DNA of 34,019 bases from a bacterium (GTDB lineage Bacteria > Vulcanimicrobiota > Vulcanimicrobiia > Vulcanimicrobiales > Vulcanimicrobiaceae): the NCBI GenBank assembly GCA_021778415.1, contig JAJYCL010000030.1:1-34019 (forward strand), given 5' to 3'. The notes beneath the pieces were generated by a model that saw only the letters and a list, made by a program, of their open reading frames with translations, was not told the DNA's origin and ran no database searches. The translations under genes were made by a program, and so were the position numbers. Position 1 is the stretch's first letter, and every line of letters begins with the position of its first letter. Below, one piece after another: positions 16,135 through 23,054 of the stretch.

Positions 16135-16799
16135 AAGGCGCTCGCTTTGGATTCATCTTGTTTCTTTTCTCGATTGTCGTCGTCGTCGCCGTCTTTATTG
16201 CGTATTTCCCCGGCGAGGTGAAACGTCTCGACGTCAGTCGTCGCGCGGTCGATGCGCCAAGTGTGCTCTATGCATCGTTGACCATCACCTACGATAACCC
16301 ACCGATCGTTAGCGAAACGTACGTGACGAAGGATGATAACGGCCTTTCCTCGTTCTCATATCGAATCCGCGGATTCAACGGCCGTCAGGTAACGGTCTCG
16401 GCACCGCCACGAAAAATGACCGATGTTTCATACTTTTTCGGCGCGCTGGTGGAAGACGGTATTTGGAATCTCACCAGTCTCCCGATTCGTGGAAATTCGA
16501 GCATCCATTATCGTATCGATGTTCGACAAACGGCCGATTACAAACACGGCGAACATATCGTGACGTTTACCGACCCGCATTGGTGGGCTACCACCGCCGG
16601 CCGGCAATACAGCATCTCCCTCGATAAAAGCAAACCCGTACCCGATCTCATGACGCTCAAATCGACAACGCTAGCCGATCCGCACTACGAAAAAATCGTC
16701 AACGCATTTCGCGCTTTCGGCTCCGACGTGTTTCACAAAAATGTCGCCAATGCTCGGCGCTGCGTGATCACGGGGAAAGATTGCCCGCCCAACCATTGA
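16131..16799 (+). CDS. Membrane-anchored periplasmic protein, unknown function
   Basis: This 222-residue protein has a basic N-terminus and one strong hydrophobic segment (residues about 7-26, GFILFLFSIVVVVAVFIAYF) without an evident cleavage site, so it is probably a signal anchor. The outer part is beta-rich with a conserved-looking DPHWWATTAGRQYSISLD segment and two cysteines near the C-terminus (RRCVITGKDC). No family recognised. It overlaps the RNase H-like stop by four bases and the deacetylase start by 19 bases, so all three are one translationally coupled unit. Its link to the deacetylase suggests an envelope role, which is inference. Confidence 0.8.
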   Translation: MKGARFGFILFLFSIVVVVAVFIAYFPGEVKRLDVSRRAVDAPSVLYASLTITYDNPPIVSETYVTKDDNGLSSFSYRIRGFNGRQVTVSAPPRKMTDVSYFFGALVEDGIWNLTSLPIRGNSSIHYRIDVRQTADYKHGEHIVTFTDPHWWATTAGRQYSISLDKSKPVPDLMTLKSTTLADPHYEKIVNAFRAFGSDVFHKNVANARRCVITGKDCPPNH

Positions 16800-17650
16800 T
16801 CCGTCGAAGCATCGCGGCATTTCTCGCTTTGGGTGTCTGCGCGTTCCTGGTTTTTGCAGCCTTTAAATGGTCGCAACGTACCGATAATATGCTCCTCGGA
16901 CCGTTCTTCGCGCACGGCGCGCGAAATGAACGCGTCGTCGCCCTCACGTTTGACGATGGACCGAATCCGCCATATACGGACAAGATCCTGACGATACTCG
17001 AGCACGACCACGTCCATGCCACGTTTTTTGCCGTCGGGCGCGCAGTGGTTGCCCACCCGGCAACCATTGCGCGCGAAGCGCGCGACGGCGATGCGATTGA
17101 AAATCACTCCTGGTCGCACGAACACCTCATCCTCGAATCGCCGTCGTCCGTGCGTCGCAGTTTGCGGCGCACGAGCGACGCGATTCGTCGGATCACGGGC
17201 ATGGCGCCGACATTGATGCGCCCGCCGTTCGGGCAACGCGATGGGTGGGTGCTGGCCGCAGCATTCCGCGAGCACGTGATACCGGTGATGTGGTCTGTTC
17301 CGCTGGCGTATGATTGGGAGAGCCCGCCACCGGCGGTGATTGCTGCGCGCATTCTTTCGCATGTGCGTCCCGGCGATATTATCGTGCTTCACGATGGAAA
17401 TCGCGGCGAGCCGGCAAATCGGCAGGCCTCCGTGCAGGCGACCGCGTTGATCATCGCCGCCTTGAAGGCGCGCGGCTTTGCCTTCGTGACGGTGCCCGAT
17501 CTTATGCATAGATCTTGCCGCCAACCCGAAGAAAGCCGTCCGCGTGGGTGTGCTGCGGATCGTGATGAACAAAATGCACGCACGGCAATCGCCCCGGATC
17601 GTGAACCATCTCGCCGCGCACCGAAATCGCATCGCCCGGATGCACCGTGA
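16781..17650 (+). CDS. Polysaccharide deacetylase (NodB homology domain)
   Basis: Metal-dependent deacetylase of the CE4 family, likely acting on N-acetylated cell-envelope glycans such as peptidoglycan. The 289-residue product has a signal anchor (about residues 9-29), then the CE4 motifs in order: LTFDDGPNP with Asp58-Asp59, HSWSHEHL with metal ligands His109 and His113, RPPFGQRDG, and the late IIVLHDGNR. All catalytic and zinc residues are present. TTG at 16781 with GGGGAAAG just upstream is the start. The NodB domain ends near residue 240; the last 45 or so residues (after VPDLMHRSC) are Arg/Pro-rich, low complexity, and antisense to the DUF3465-like gene for 149 bases. That tail looks like a frame extended past the ancestral stop. 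Confidence 0.9.
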   Translation: MPAQPLIRRSIAAFLALGVCAFLVFAAFKWSQRTDNMLLGPFFAHGARNERVVALTFDDGPNPPYTDKILTILEHDHVHATFFAVGRAVVAHPATIAREARDGDAIENHSWSHEHLILESPSSVRRSLRRTSDAIRRITGMAPTLMRPPFGQRDGWVLAAAFREHVIPVMWSVPLAYDWESPPPAVIAARILSHVRPGDIIVLHDGNRGEPANRQASVQATALIIAALKARGFAFVTVPDLMHRSCRQPEESRPRGCAADRDEQNARTAIAPDREPSRRAPKSHRPDAP

Positions 17651-17837
17651 CGGGCTTTCCGATCTCCACGTTATCGACGATTTCCAATGGCCCGGACGCG
17701 GTGGCGACGGTAAACGCCTCGTGTTCTTGTTTGGTCCGACTGCCGAAGAAGAATCGCTCGGGTGAACTCACCCGCCCCGAAAACTCGACTTCCGTCGGCG
17801 TATGCATGCTGTAGGCCACAGCGAGCGGTGTCGTCAT
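17502..17837 (-). CDS. DUF3465-like small protein
   Basis: This 111-residue protein resembles the DUF3465 family: a small beta-barrel-like protein ending in a His/Asp-rich block, here CVHFVHHDPQHTHADGFLRV with GGKIY following. Family function is unknown. There is no signal peptide, although most relatives I know of are exported, so the N-terminal portion (MTTPLAVAYSMHTPTEVEF) deserves caution. ATG at 17837 is preceded on the minus strand by AGGGGAG, a strong ribosome site. It converges with the deacetylase gene and overlaps its 3' end by 149 bases, which could give antisense interference. Confidence 0.75.
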   Translation of the reverse strand: MTTPLAVAYSMHTPTEVEFSGRVSSPERFFFGSRTKQEHEAFTVATASGPLEIVDNVEIGKPVTVHPGDAISVRGEMVHDPGRLPCVHFVHHDPQHTHADGFLRVGGKIYA

Positions 17838-17924
17838 GCGCTGTCTCCCCTTTCGCCTCCTTAATCACGCCGCTGGCGTACGCTGACAAGGGGTGAACCA
17901 ATATGCGCGGCAATAGGCAATGGC

Positions 17925-18488
17925 TTGCAGACTATTAAAACCGAACGCTTACGACTCGTTCCCGTTACAATGCAGAATTCCGATGCGTTGTGGGATGTCA
18001 TGCAACAGCCGGAACTGCGCGACTATCAAGAACTTCCCGACGCATCGCGCGAGGAATTTGCAGCGATGGTCGCCGGACGCTCCCAAAAACTCAGCGCGAC
18101 GGCACTCGGGCGCTTCGAATGGCTCATCTATTTTGGCGATCATCGCGCACCCGTCGGTTGGGTTTCGTTGCGCATCGGTGATGCCCGACCGCGCGGCGCG
18201 GAGATCGGCTACAGCGTGCTCGTTGCGTACCGCAAACGCGCCATCGCAACCGAAGCGATTGAAGCGCTCATTCCGCTCGCGTATGACATTGCGCGCGTGC
18301 ACACCGTGCGAGCCTACACACTTCCGGGAAATCTCGCGTCGCGCCGCGTGCTGGAAAAACTCGGCTTCACGCAGGATGGCGTTTTGCCGCGCGGCGCGTC
18401 CGTCGGCGGCCGCCCGGTCGACGTGCTCACCTATCTCGCCCCGGAACGAAACGAAGCGGCCCACCGTCGAAACGATGGGCCGCTCTGA
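17925..18488 (+). CDS. GNAT acetyltransferase, RimJ/RimL type
   Basis: This 187-residue protein starts with the RimJ/RimL-type signature TIKTERLRLVPVT, continues with PVGWVSLRIGD and GAEIGYSVLVAYRKRAIATEA (acetyl-CoA pyrophosphate loop), and ends with NLASRRVLEKLGFTQDGVL. Such enzymes acetylate protein N-termini or small amines; the substrate is unknown. The loop reads YRKRAIA where QxxGxG/A is usual. TTG at 17925 is the only start giving the family N-terminus, with a weak ribosome site. An 11-codon frame beginning ATG 17903 with a strong AAGGGG site overlaps it. The last 11 codons form the terminator-like stem of the opposite gene. Confidence 0.8.
   Translation: MQTIKTERLRLVPVTMQNSDALWDVMQQPELRDYQELPDASREEFAAMVAGRSQKLSATALGRFEWLIYFGDHRAPVGWVSLRIGDARPRGAEIGYSVLVAYRKRAIATEAIEALIPLAYDIARVHTVRAYTLPGNLASRRVLEKLGFTQDGVLPRGASVGGRPVDVLTYLAPERNEAAHRRNDGPL
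18456..18483 (-). terminator. Terminator-like hairpin for the minus-strand lipoprotein gene
   Basis: Read on the minus strand, a 12-bp stem (GCGGCCCATCGT with ACGGTGGGCCGC, one U-G pair) closes a TTCG tetraloop and is followed by T-rich TTCGTTTCGTTCC. It begins 29 bases after the stop at 18513. On the plus strand the same position has a C-A mismatch and no T tract, so the structure favours minus-strand transcripts. It lies inside the 3' coding end of the GNAT gene. Confidence 0.6.
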
Positions 18489-18512
18489 TGCACGTCTCGC
18501 GCTAGCGAGCGT

Positions 18513-19739
18513 TTAGCACCACCATGCCCACCATGGGCACCACGGAGTCGGCGTCGGTTGCGGCGTCGGAGCCGGGGTTGCCGTCGGTTGTGGCGTCGGA
18601 GCCGGAGTTGACGTCGGTTTCGGCGTTGGAGCCGGAGTGGACGTCGGCTTCGGCGTCGGTGCCGGAGTTGTCGTCGGTTTCGGCGTCGGTGCCGGAGTTG
18701 CCGTCGGCGCAGGCGTTGGAACCGGAGTTGCCGTCGGCGCAGGCGTTGGCGGTGGCGTCGAAACGCTCCCGTAGCTCGTCGCGCATCCCGAAATGGCGTT
18801 CGACCAAATCGGTTGAACCGGATACGTGCTTCCGTTCGGGAAGCTGTAGTTTTGCAGGTTCGTCCAGGCGCACTTGTCGCCGTTTTCTGCACCGCTGGAA
18901 TCTACCCAACCGTTTCCGGCACCCGGATCCGAATTGGTTTCTTCCTCTTCGTGTCCGCCGACGACGGAAACGCCATCAAGCGTACCCGGCGAGTTGACGG
19001 AACCGCTGCCGCAGCCACTTCCGGCATCGGGCGTGTACGGAAGGTTCGTGTACGCATATGCGCGGCCACTCGAATCCGTTGCGGTGTTGTGATAGCCGCA
19101 CCATTGGCTTCCAAAGCCCGATTGCGTGTATCCGGTCGGCGTGACGACAACGTAGTTGGCATTCACGTCGTAGCCGAAATGCGCAATCGCATTTGCTGCT
19201 TCGTTCGCAACATCTGAATCGGCGTAAGTTTGCGCTGGAACCGAAGAGTCGTACCAAACACCGAGCAATTGCGCGTTCGGGTTGGTGACATACTGATTCG
19301 AACCGTTGGTCGTTTGGTAATATTGCGTATCGACATTGGCCCAATTGCTTCCGCCGATGGCGGTATAGTAACCGGTGAGATACGACGCTAATCCATCAGG
19401 ATCGGCGTTGGTGTCGTTTGAAGATTGCCATCCCCAGAAAATCAAATAGATGTGCGGCGTGGTTTGCACCGGTCCGCCACCATAAATGAGATTATTGCTG
19501 GCTGCAGCTCTGTGTGCCATCGTCCGCGTCCCGTTGATCGGGAAGTGCGGATTCGGGTGCGCTGCCAAATATGGCTTAGAATAGAAGACGTGTCGCTGAC
19601 CAATGGACGCGACATGGGTTGGAGATTTCTGCGTGCCTACGCCCGTTGGCAGCACCGTGGATGCTCCGTGATTTCCGGAACACGCGGCGAGCAACGAACC
19701 GATCAGCAACGCCGAAAAGACGCCCTTAGATACCTTCAA
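18513..19739 (-). CDS. EXORDIUM-like secreted lipoprotein with Pro/Thr repeat tail
   Basis: The 408-residue product begins with a lipoprotein signal and lipobox LLAAC (Cys20). The core resembles bacterial relatives of plant EXORDIUM/PHI-1 proteins: [58 protein letters not shown] and [12 protein letters not shown]. The HExxE-type HEEEE segment suggests a metal site, but no activity is established. From about residue 330 there are seven APTPxPTxTP decapeptides and a final WCPWWAWWC with two cysteines. The repeat is probably a flexible spacer through the cell wall or envelope, and the tip might be an adhesion or disulfide cap (inference). TTG at 19739 has GGAGG six bases upstream; the in-frame TTG at 19754 would place that site within the gene. 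Confidence 0.75.
   Translation of the reverse strand: MKVSKGVFSALLIGSLLAACSGNHGASTVLPTGVGTQKSPTHVASIGQRHVFYSKPYLAAHPNPHFPINGTRTMAHRAAASNNLIYGGGPVQTTPHIYLIFWGWQSSNDTNADPDGLASYLTGYYTAIGGSNWANVDTQYYQTTNGSNQYVTNPNAQLLGVWYDSSVPAQTYADSDVANEAANAIAHFGYDVNANYVVVTPTGYTQSGFGSQWCGYHNTATDSSGRAYAYTNLPYTPDAGSGCGSGSVNSPGTLDGVSVVGGHEEEETNSDPGAGNGWVDSSGAENGDKCAWTNLQNYSFPNGSTYPVQPIWSNAISGCATSYGSVSTPPPTPAPTATPVPTPAPTATPAPTPKPTTTPAPTPKPTSTPAPTPKPTSTPAPTPQPTATPAPTPQPTPTPWCPWWAWWC
18543..18752 (-). repeat. Seven 30-base tandem repeats encoding APTPxPTxTP
   Basis: Seven in-frame 30-base units near the 3' end of the lipoprotein gene encode decapeptides that vary only at a few positions (A/V/P at 1, A/K/Q at 5, A/T/S/P at 8). 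High DNA similarity between units predicts copy-number variation by slippage without a frameshift. Confidence 0.88.
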
Positions 19740-19745
19740 AGAAGA

Positions 19746-19750
19746 CCTCC
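19746..19750 (-). promoter_or_regulatory. Ribosome binding site deciding a TTG start
   Basis: GGAGG on the minus strand lies six bases before TTG 19739 and rules out the longer in-frame start at 19754 of the EXORDIUM-like lipoprotein. Confidence 0.75.
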
Positions 19751-19763
19751 ACAAAACGGCTCA

Positions 19764-19791
19764 GTTATAACGACACGCCGGACGCTCACAA
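19764..19791 (-). promoter_or_regulatory. Promoter of the EXORDIUM-like lipoprotein gene
   Basis: On the minus strand TTGTGA (19786-19791) and TATAAC (19764-19769) are separated by 16 bases, close to a housekeeping sigma-70-type promoter. The predicted start near 19757 leaves a short leader with the GGAGG ribosome site. Confidence 0.6.
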
Positions 19792-19852
19792 AGCGAGCAA
19801 CCGGATGTCTACCGACAAATGTTAGGAGTCGGTTAAGAAGTTCCCTTTTGTC

Positions 19853-20338
19853 TCAGATGAGATTTTCGTCGGCTTCGAGCGCCGGGGGCTCAAAATCACT
19901 CTCCGGGTAGCCCGCGTAGTGCATCGGGAGCGCATCGCACAAATGCGCAAAAAGCGGCTCCCACAAGGCTTTTACGCCCATGCGCGAGCGCAGCGAGGGG
20001 ATCGGAACGAAGGCGAGATCGACGATATGATCGCTCCCGGCCGCAGGCAGCTGGGGCTCACCGTCGGCCTCGATGCCGAAGGTCGTGTTCACAATATGGA
20101 CCCCACCCGGGGAGATCGATTCGCTGACATAGCGCAACCCGATGACGCGGGCGACCAAGCCCGTCTCCTCGGCCGTCTCGCGCACCACGGCTTCGTGGAG
20201 CAACTCGCCATCCTTAGGCCGCCCGCCCGGCAAAAACCACAGCGGCTCAGGCTTGCCTTCGTAGCTCGATGCTACAAGCAGAACGCGTCCGGTGCGAACG
20301 AGGAGGGCGGATGCGACACGAATGATTGGGTGCGACAC
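19853..20338 (-). CDS. Nudix hydrolase
   Basis: Hydrolyses a nucleoside diphosphate linked to another moiety; the substrate is unknown. The Nudix box is complete: Gly-x5-Glu-x7-Arg-Glu-x-x-Glu-Glu-x-Gly in two halves, GGRPKDGELLHEAV and VRETAEETGLV. The fold begins at PIIRVASALLVRTGRVLLV. I use GTG at 20338 (161 residues), which gives a typical N-terminus; ATG at 20392 would add 18 residues and overlap the divergent GNAT start by nine bases. Neither has a clear ribosome site, so the start is uncertain. C-terminal tail is acidic (ESDFEPPALEADENLI). Confidence 0.87.
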   Translation of the reverse strand: MSHPIIRVASALLVRTGRVLLVASSYEGKPEPLWFLPGGRPKDGELLHEAVVRETAEETGLVARVIGLRYVSESISPGGVHIVNTTFGIEADGEPQLPAAGSDHIVDLAFVPIPSLRSRMGVKALWEPLFAHLCDALPMHYAGYPESDFEPPALEADENLI

Positions 20339-20383
20339 GTGTGGGAGGATGCTTGCTGTACTCGGCGATACCCTCGTTGCACC

Positions 20384-20851
20384 ATGATCCATGTCGAACT
20401 TTTTGCCGTCGACGATGCCGAACAAATGCGCAGCGCACGCGCTATTCGTTTCGCAGTGTTTGTCGACGAACAAAAGGTTCCGGCGGATATCGAAATCGAC
20501 GAACACGATTGCGACGATGCGACTGCCGTTCACGCCTTAGCGCTGATCGACGGCCAACCCGTCGGTACCGGGCGCTATTTCGTGCGGCGCGATGGCGGCG
20601 TGCAAATCGGCCGCATGGCAGTGTCGGCCGATCGTCGCGGGCAGGGCATCGGCCGTGCGCTGCTCGATGCGCTCGTCGCCGAGGCGCAGAAACGTTCGAT
20701 GACGCACGTGGTCCTTCACGCCCAAACGCACGCCATCGGCTTTTATGAACGCGCCGGGTTTCTCGCGCACGGGCCGGAGTTCGATGATGCCGGAATTGCG
20801 CACGTTGAGATGGTTCTCAGGTTTGCCGATTCGAGCAGGAGCGCCCGCTAG
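20384..20851 (+). CDS. GNAT acetyltransferase, ElaA-like
   Basis: This 155-residue protein has the ElaA/YjcF pattern: IRFAVFVDEQKVPADIEID near the N-terminus, HALALIDGQPVGTGRY, then IGRMAVSADRRGQGIGRALL with the acetyl-CoA loop RRGQGIG, and FYERAGFLAHGPEF. Substrate unknown. The ATG at 20384 lacks a clear ribosome site and is divergent from the Nudix gene, whose start region it shares. The frame is open upstream to 19919, but that part is antisense to the Nudix gene. The next lipoprotein gene starts 19 bases after its stop. Confidence 0.88.
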   Translation: MIHVELFAVDDAEQMRSARAIRFAVFVDEQKVPADIEIDEHDCDDATAVHALALIDGQPVGTGRYFVRRDGGVQIGRMAVSADRRGQGIGRALLDALVAEAQKRSMTHVVLHAQTHAIGFYERAGFLAHGPEFDDAGIAHVEMVLRFADSSRSAR

Positions 20852-20870
20852 CTTCGCGACAGTACGCCGC

Positions 20871-23054
20871 ATGCGTCGCGTACTCTTGGGAGTCGTCGTC
20901 AGTTGCATGTTTGCTGCGTTCATTGCGTGCGGCGGCGGCGGAGGCGGAACCGTGCCCAACGCTCCAAGTGCGTCCAATCCGAGCCCGCCGTCGCCACCGA
21001 TCCCAAGCCAGGGCCAAACGGCCGTCGTCAGCATCGTTATCCCGTCGGCAACCACCCAGTCATCGTCACGTCGGCCGCTCTTCGTCTCCTCGGGTGTCAA
21101 CGGCGCGCGCATTCAAATTTTTGCGCAGGGTACGACGACGCCCGCACTCGTCTCCGATGTCTACGATCTCTCGGCGACATCGACGCTGTGTCATCTCGTC
21201 TCGGGCGGGCGGAGTTGTACCCTCACGATCAACCTGCCGATCGGCGCCGATACCATCGTCGTCGGTCTCTTTGATACGGCTCCGGTTTCCGGCGTTATTC
21301 CGGCGACGGCAAAGCAGCTCGGGACGGCCTCGCAAAATCAAACCGTCGTCGCGGGTTCGCCGCCGCTGTCGATCACGGTGCCCGTCCTCCCGATTGTCGC
21401 CGGAGTCACCGTTTCAGCTCCGACAACACAATTTTACGCGCTAAAATCCGGGCAAGGGACGCAGACGGTCCCGTTCGCTCTGCTCGAATCGGATGCGTCG
21501 GGTAGCGTGGTCAGCGGCCCCCTCGCCACGCCGATTATTGTCAAAGTCACCGAATCCGGCGGCACCGGCTTTGCGTCACTTTCCCTTGGCAGCACAACGG
21601 GCGCCAATCAAGTGACGCTCACAAAATCCACCGATGCACCCTCGTTCGTCTATACCGGAGGCGGGGTCGCGGGCTATTCGGCCACCGTGACGTTCACCGT
21701 GCAGGGGAGTTCGACGCCGCAATACACCGAGCAACTTTCCCCGGTGTTCGTCGCGCCCTCGGCGCCCTCGCCGCTCTTCACGGCAGCAACGCAGACGGCC
21801 GCGATGCAAGGCTGGCCGTCATCGCTGGTGCTCACGGCCAGCGCCGTCGCAGCACCCGCCGGCACCGTTTTTACGCCGGTCATCGCCCCCGCGTGCGCGA
21901 CCGTCGCGACGATCATTCAATCGGGTGCCAACTTCACGCTCACCGGTGGGAGCAGCAACGCGAGCGGCTGTAGCGTCACCATCACGATGTCGGGTGGCAC
22001 CGGCAGCACGATCGTGAACATTCAAAATACGCCCGCGGCTCCTGCAACCGGTTCGGGGCCGGTAACGCTGGGCGGAGCCAGCGAAGCCGTACTCCCGATC
22101 GCGCTTCCAACGCCGACTGCGCCTCCGTTTCTTCACTACGGCCAATCGGCGCTGGCCGCCGATGGATCGCTGTGGTTTACCATCGTCGATTCGTTGTCGG
22201 GATTCTTGCAACAGGTGGTGCCCGCGGCCACGTTCGGCTCGGGAACTCTCGGGACTCCGGTGCATGTAGCGATCAGCGGCATCGGCAGTACCGTGATGAT
22301 CGGGCCGGATGGAAATTTGTGGTTCCCTTCGGTCAGCGATGCCGGCTCGCACCTCGTCGATCAGAATGTGTTGTCAACGATTCAATCGCAGTTCGTGCTT
22401 CCCGGGCTCTCTTTGAGTTCGAATGTTTCGGGCTTGGCGAACGGATCGGATGGGCAACTCTGGGGCGCGGTTTCCAGTCCCGCGGAGTTCTTCTCGGCAT
22501 CAACGGGCGGCATCGTGCTGACCTATTCGCAAACCCTGATTCCGGTGTATCTTGTCGCCGGCGTTCCGTCCACGAACAGCGCGAATGCCCTGTGGGCGCT
22601 CGATTCCGTTGGCGATATTCTGACCTTTGCTCCGGCAACGCCGACAACGGTGACGAAAGCGGCAACGGCCTGTGTCGGCGCACCGTCTCTTTCGAACACG
22701 CCGGTCGGCATGGTGATCGATCCGTCAGGAAACCTCTGGGTCGTCAATGGTTTGTCGGGCCTGAGCAAAGCGACGATCGCCGTCGGTGGCGCGGCCACCT
22801 GTACGCCGATTACCGATACGTTGCCGGGGTCAACGGGAATCGTTGCCTTGGCCGCCGGGCCGGACGGCACGATATGGGGCCTCGATAACGGCGTCGGCCT
22901 GGTCGCCGTTCTTCCCGGCACGACAACGGCGATTCACGCGCCGCAAGATGCGCACGCTACGGGTGCAAGTTACGGCGGCCTCGCAGTCGATACGCTCGGC
23001 AACGTGTGGTTTGCCGATGCAAGCACCGGCAAGATCTACGAGTATCATCCATGA
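20871..23054 (+). CDS. Large secreted lipoprotein with beta-propeller-like half
   Basis: The 727-residue product has a lipobox FIAC followed by six glycines and a Pro/Ser-rich linker, a usual flexible tether after the lipidated Cys. The first 400 residues are Thr/Val/Gly-rich, beta-sandwich-like and without recognised catalytic residues. The second half repeats a propeller-blade pattern of the Vgb/NHL/SMP-30 type: ALAADGSLWFTI, IGPDGNLWFPS, GSDGQLWGAV, IDPSGNLWVVN, AGPDGTIWGLD, VDTLGNVWFAD. Such propellers bind ligands or partners. ATG at 20871 has no clear ribosome site but gives the signal peptide directly; the open frame before it is in the GNAT region. It is coupled (ATGA) to a related lipoprotein gene. 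Confidence 0.82.
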   Translation: MRRVLLGVVVSCMFAAFIACGGGGGGTVPNAPSASNPSPPSPPIPSQGQTAVVSIVIPSATTQSSSRRPLFVSSGVNGARIQIFAQGTTTPALVSDVYDLSATSTLCHLVSGGRSCTLTINLPIGADTIVVGLFDTAPVSGVIPATAKQLGTASQNQTVVAGSPPLSITVPVLPIVAGVTVSAPTTQFYALKSGQGTQTVPFALLESDASGSVVSGPLATPIIVKVTESGGTGFASLSLGSTTGANQVTLTKSTDAPSFVYTGGGVAGYSATVTFTVQGSSTPQYTEQLSPVFVAPSAPSPLFTAATQTAAMQGWPSSLVLTASAVAAPAGTVFTPVIAPACATVATIIQSGANFTLTGGSSNASGCSVTITMSGGTGSTIVNIQNTPAAPATGSGPVTLGGASEAVLPIALPTPTAPPFLHYGQSALAADGSLWFTIVDSLSGFLQQVVPAATFGSGTLGTPVHVAISGIGSTVMIGPDGNLWFPSVSDAGSHLVDQNVLSTIQSQFVLPGLSLSSNVSGLANGSDGQLWGAVSSPAEFFSASTGGIVLTYSQTLIPVYLVAGVPSTNSANALWALDSVGDILTFAPATPTTVTKAATACVGAPSLSNTPVGMVIDPSGNLWVVNGLSGLSKATIAVGGAATCTPITDTLPGSTGIVALAAGPDGTIWGLDNGVGLVAVLPGTTTAIHAPQDAHATGASYGGLAVDTLGNVWFADASTGKIYEYHP

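Noticed and set aside
18502-18997. Frames on either strand opposite or out of phase with the Pro/Thr repeat gene
   Set aside because: Low-complexity shadows of the 30-base repeat; the minus frame with a lipobox is the coherent one.
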